Source: Mesodorylaimus sp. YZB2_4
Lineage: Eukaryota; Nematoda; Enoplea; Dorylaimida; Dorylaimidae
Length of the DNA stretch: 64,000 nt
Assembly (NCBI GenBank): GCA_030248295.1
Contig: JASANH010000651.1
Coordinates: 248,001-312,000 of the forward strand
Direction: 5' to 3'
Shown here: piece after piece, positions 59,791 through 64,000 of the stretch
Position numbering within the stretch: the first letter of the stretch is position 1
How the letters are laid out: each line of letters starts with the position of its first letter
The notes under the pieces: model-generated
What the model saw: only the letters and a program-made list of their open reading frames with translations
The model's database searches: none
Told to the model about the DNA's origin: nothing
Made by a program: the position numbers and the translations under genes

Positions 59791-61420
59791 TCCAAAAGCT
59801 AGAATTCTTTGATTTTGTAAAATCAAGTCTAAAGCCAAAACTTTGACATTCCTTTCTTTCCCTATTTCGGTGAAGCATTTTGCCGCGCGGTGTAGACTTC
59901 TCCGAAAGTGCCGCCAGAGGGCGCTGTGATCGGATCAGACTTGTGCAAGCCAAGCAAGTTTGCAAGTAAGCGAGTGAAACAGTCAGTTTTCAACAGCGAT
60001 CGTTATCGGGGTATGGTGAAGAACAAATGTTGATAACATATGAATTTCGACATATAAAAGCGTGAAAACTTTGTACCTATTTGCCAGCTTCGACCAAACC
60101 CCCGAACCAGCCTAACCAAACCAGGAAGCGTGTTGGAGCCGAACTGGTCGAACCAGGACCAACCCGCGTGCCTTGTATCATTTCGCACCGACTGACGGTA
60201 AAAATAGGGCAGTGATTAGTTAAAATGGCTTCTGGTGAAAGGACATTTGTAAACTAAGAATTATCGCGAGTGTCTTTTGATATTCACTGCAATCGAACAA
60301 GCTGTTAAGCTTTGCTACAACTTGTCTGGTCTAGCCTGACTAGCGGCAAGAAAACTGTGTTTGTTTTCGATCCTGGTTTGGTCCTGGTTCGGTAAAAACA
60401 GCCACCTGGTCCGGTTCGGCTCATTTTTAGGCTGCAAAAGCGAATCGGCCAAATTCATTGAATGGTTTTCTTCGCGTTGTCGCCCTTACGGGCGTCAGAC
60501 TGGTCATGACACACTGAGAGAACCAGTCCGTTTACCTTAGAGTCTCAAACAACAACCTCGACCGTCTGCCCACTTAGTTTGTGCATGAAGGCTTATTCAC
60601 AGTGCTCACCGAGTTCACTGTGGCCACGTCGAGGACAGTGGAACATGAAATCAGGGACCGTTGCAAGCAGTGCGCTGGCCTGTCACAGAACCCAGTTAGC
60701 AGTGTGAGATTGAATCATATTCAAAAAACGTATGAGCATCGTTACGTACAAAATACGCGGACGAAATTCAAATCATTCATATCGCACTGACCAGGGTGAT
60801 ATTTAAATGAGTTATGAACTTGTTGCACACCCCTTATGAATGTACGACCCGTGCGAAAAAGCTCGGTGTCGAATCTCTAAAATGTACAATATAAATACTT
60901 AGCCGCATGAACATTACCTTCGGAAATGGCCAGGCCAGTTTGCAGTTGTTTGTAGTCAAGAAAATATCTTCAGCGAAGAAAGCACTTTCTCTTCTTTTGC
61001 ATTTTCACTCATCAATCACTGCTTCGATGCCTTCATCAAAAAACGCAAGAAAATAAGAAAGTAAAAGTGGAGCTGGGTCAGCGGTCGAAGTCAGTGAGTA
61101 GATCGTCTTCTTTCCAATTGGTCACGCGTTTCCTTTTTGTGCCCGCGGGTATTCGATGACGTTGAACGCGCCGTACAGTTCGTCAGTTATTGTGTAACGG
61201 GCCTTCTATCCAGGTCAGCATGGCGCAAGACGTTAGAACATCGTGTCCGAATTTCTTCCGCTGTCACCGGCAGTCATCAACTTGACGCTTTTCGATATAG
61301 TTATCTACAAAGTTTTGTGTTAGACGGTGGTAGTCTCCCTAGACAGACCTGCTTGGACTTAATCCGATCAGAGGCACTGTTGGATCTTGGCTAATTTGAG
61401 TCGCCTTACTAAGTGGAGCC
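59791..61420. other. Divergent spacer, no gene
   Basis: Region between the TSG101 start and the TSP1-mucin gene start, transcribed in opposite directions. No coding exon or RNA gene recognised. Confidence 0.4.
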
Positions 61421-64000
61421 ATGACTGCTGCTGCCATCATTCTTGGCAGTCTTGTCGCGGGACTGCACTTCATTGTCGCTGCTGTCGGGTCAGGTGAGTA
61501 AAAATTCTCAGCTTGCCCACTGACAGCCTTCAGTGCACAACTTGAGCTTCTTTAAAAGTAAAGTATCAGAATCAGAATCAACGAAACTAACTTTTACGCC
61601 CCTCTGAAATTATAGAGCCATGTCAGGATCTTACTTTTCGGCTTCTGATTCATCTAATTCTCCCAAACAAAAAAGAATGATCCAAGATTAATCCAAGCAT
61701 CAGCTGGCGCACATTTTTGTCGCCAGGTTTACGCTCATTGCCAACTGCATCGTACAGACACTTTCTGCTTTTTCAGATTGTCAAGTTACCCAATGGGGCA
61801 AATGGGGCGAGTGCATTGGCAATTGCATCTTTTCTATGCGAGTTCGAAATCGAATGGTTGAGAAACCACCTTTTCCAAAAGTGGGAGACGTGAAGGGTGT
61901 GCTGATCATGGAATCGTGCCCGCCGCTTTACCAAATCCAACAATGCATTCCCACTCGTTGTCTCGATTCTGACAAATCATCTAACATTGTTGTCAATGAA
62001 TTTTCAAAGCAGCAAGAGGAAAGAAGTCGACCTGTTGATGGCCATAGTGCAGAACCGACTGAAGAAATTTTAAACTTGGCGAAAAAACGATTAAATACGA
62101 CTTTGGACCGCAATACGTCTCCGTTTGAGAATACTGCAGGTACTATGACTGTCCAAAAGCACAATATGATGCTAGAGAATGAGACTTTGGTGGCCAAGAG
62201 TCAATTCCGACCAATGACTGTCCTCGCTGATGAACAAGAAATGCAGCAGTTATTGCAACAGCTGTTAGCTATACAAACTGATGACAGCGGCAAATCAGCG
62301 GTCACAAACTTGACTAATGCTTTGTTGGAGTATGAAGAAGAGGTCATCGAATATGAAGATGAAGATGAGGCTCCCTCGAACTTTGAAGTGCGTTCAGAGT
62401 CGACGGTTGCTGCAATTCCGAAAGTAATTGGGACAACTCCGATTGAGAACGAAATCGCTGTAATACCTGGATCAATAAATAGCGGTACAGAGCCCAGCTT
62501 ATCGACAGTTCCTAGCGTCAAACCAAAGTGGAAATTTTTTACTGCACCACCTGCGACTAGGAGTCATAAACTGTTCAAAGTAAAAACTACTAAAGGCGCC
62601 GCATCGACTAGCACCAAGCCAACTACACCCACCACAATCCCCACAACTACCCGCACTAGCACTGCGACCACCACTGTCACAACAACCACAACCTCCACGT
62701 CGCCGACAACGACAACTACAACCGCCACGACCCCTACCACTACCTCCTCAACCACCACGAGCACAGAGCCATCAACGACTGCGAGAGCACGACATACAAA
62801 AAGGAGACGGACGACCACAAGTTCGACTGCTACTAGGACCCAAACCGAGTCCAGTACCACATCTTCCACTTCGCTTACTACTAACAGCAGTGGCTCCATC
62901 GACGAAAACTACGATTACGTTGGCTATGAAGACTACTTCGAAGCAATCAATGAAAATACAACTATCATTTGGTTGAATAATACCCAGCTGCCACCCGTGC
63001 CACAGGTCAACATCATCGCTGAGATCACGACCACCACGCCCTGGCCTACGTCCACCACAACTGCTTCTTCGTCATCATCTCCAACATCGACAACTACTGC
63101 AACCACCATTGCATCTACCACCACTAGCACCCACACTTCAACCACATCGTTGTCATCTAGTACTAGCGAATCTGAACCACCACAAACAACGGCTGGCATT
63201 GTTTGGAGTCTTGGACCCTCTGTCGAGGACTCCGAAATTGGAACGGATGTCACAATGCCAGTACCTCCCGAATTCACCACAAGGATCACACGCGCCTACT
63301 TTTACCCCACAACACCCGATACCCAATCTACTTCCTATAACGGTCCTTCATCACCTGAGGATCCTACACCAGATTCAAGTCACCCACCACCCTCCTCCCC
63401 ACCACCAAGTACTCCCATCACAGCAATTGATGCCACGGATGTCGCTCTGGGCATCGTTGAGACTGGCAGTACTCCCAGCATCGCTACTGACACGACCACG
63501 TCATTCACTGAAAACACTACACCAGCCTCAATCTCCGTCTCCATTCCTGAGCAGGTAGCCACGGGAGAACCAGGTAGTTTTTATCGAATGAGTGCAGAAG
63601 AACGTTTAAAATATGCCCTGCGATCACATATACAAATTTCCAATACCACCCCATCAGATGTTGGTACTGGTGAACCAGCAGGCCGATTTCGTTCCCGTGA
63701 ACCAACTGCACTCATCCCTCCTCTGTCATCAGATGGTCAAGCGGACAATCAAGTCTTGCCGGTCATACGAGCTGACACCTCGAGTAGACGAGGAGCTACG
63801 ATTGGTTTAGCCAATGGCCAAACCAGTGAGCAAGTAGCCACCGGGGAGCCTGGTAGCTGGTTCAGATTGTATCGTCCAGGTGCCACACCTGAAAAAGCGA
63901 GTGGCGTCACAAGATCAGCACTGGGATCATCTCATACTGCATCCACCAGATTCATAGACTTAAATAGCGATGCCAAAGCCATCGATCGTTTTTCGAAGGC
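61421..64000 (+). CDS. Thrombospondin type-1/mucin-like extracellular protein (3' cut by window)
   Basis: Exon 1 (61421-61493) encodes a signal peptide (AAAIILGSLVAGLHFIVAAV). Exon 2 starts at 61777 after TTTTTCAG and stays open to the window end, over 740 codons. It begins with a TSP1-type repeat (WGKWGECIGNC, SMRVRNRMV, SCPPLYQIQQC, PTRC). Next come a polar stretch with NTT and NTS glycosylation sites, an acidic segment (EYEEEVIEYEDEDEAPS), and long Thr/Ser/Pro-rich mucin-like blocks (TTPTTIPTTTRTSTATTTVT). A KRRR basic site and a tyrosine/acidic patch (DENYDYVGYEDYFEAI) interrupt them. The C-terminal part seen here repeats TGEP[GA][SG]xxR three times. Likely a heavily O-glycosylated matrix or surface protein; the remaining domains are outside the window. 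Confidence 0.85.

Noticed and set aside
62564..63289. Minus-strand Val-rich frames
   Set aside because: Antisense shadows of the ACC/ACT (Thr) codons of the TSP1-mucin protein.

Overview
The window is animal nuclear DNA. Genes are split by mostly short GT-AG introns (about 45-100 nt, one as short as 30 nt) with TTTTCAG or TTTTTAG acceptors. The products are metazoan: family B and class A GPCRs, a TWK-type two-pore potassium channel, annexin, fatty acid amide hydrolase and TSG101. A nematode-like Cys-rich secreted domain, a TWK channel, an F-box/LRR pair and dense TGATAA (GATA-factor) sites make a nematode my best guess, probably not a close Caenorhabditis relative. Another ecdysozoan such as a tardigrade is not excluded.

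Layout. 1-1913 (-): BiP-like HSP70 copy with two nonsense codons and a lost splice donor, running off the left edge. 4609-9461 (+): tandem pair of divergent calcitonin-receptor-like family B GPCRs. 11236-12570 (+): intronless peptide-receptor-like class A GPCR. 13328-14068 (+): secreted Cys-rich protein. 15547-16936 (-) and 20553-21983 (+): two F-box/LRR paralogues, each broken differently, flanking a secreted Pro-rich protein (17790-18416, -). 23671-28865 (+): annexin with a Pro-Gly-Tyr-rich N-terminus. 29199-33243 (-): K2P channel with a long tail of QT motifs. 34167-35425 (-) and 36243-37284 (+): divergent pair of secreted proteins with Cys/Gly clusters in a field of TGATAA sites. 38121-39378 (+): Lys-rich secreted proteins. 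41254-46578 (+): fatty acid amide hydrolase. 46990-51286 (-): eight-exon multipass ER membrane protein of unknown function. 53978-54488 (+): small secreted Ly6-like protein. 55093-59790 (-): TSG101 (ESCRT-I). 61421-64000 (+): thrombospondin-type-1/mucin-like protein, cut by the right edge.

Mobile DNA is a main theme. A miniature LTR element (TRIM-like: TG..CA repeats of 181-196 bp, a tRNA-type primer site, a polypurine tract, 4-bp target duplications, no coding capacity) occurs as two complete copies, in introns of annexin and TSG101, plus at least five solo, broken or relic repeats. Two independent later insertions hit the same CAAGTCTTG motif inside its LTR. There are also two tRNA-derived SINEs and a 1.6-kb foldback flanked by TTAA inside an intron of the ER membrane protein gene.

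The genes are not an operon or a pathway. Functional links are local: two tandem receptors, a divergent secreted pair sharing a control region, and a Lys-rich pair. The candidates for something undescribed are the Cys-cluster secreted pair with its GATA-site field, the animal TRIM family, and the QT-motif tail of the potassium channel.
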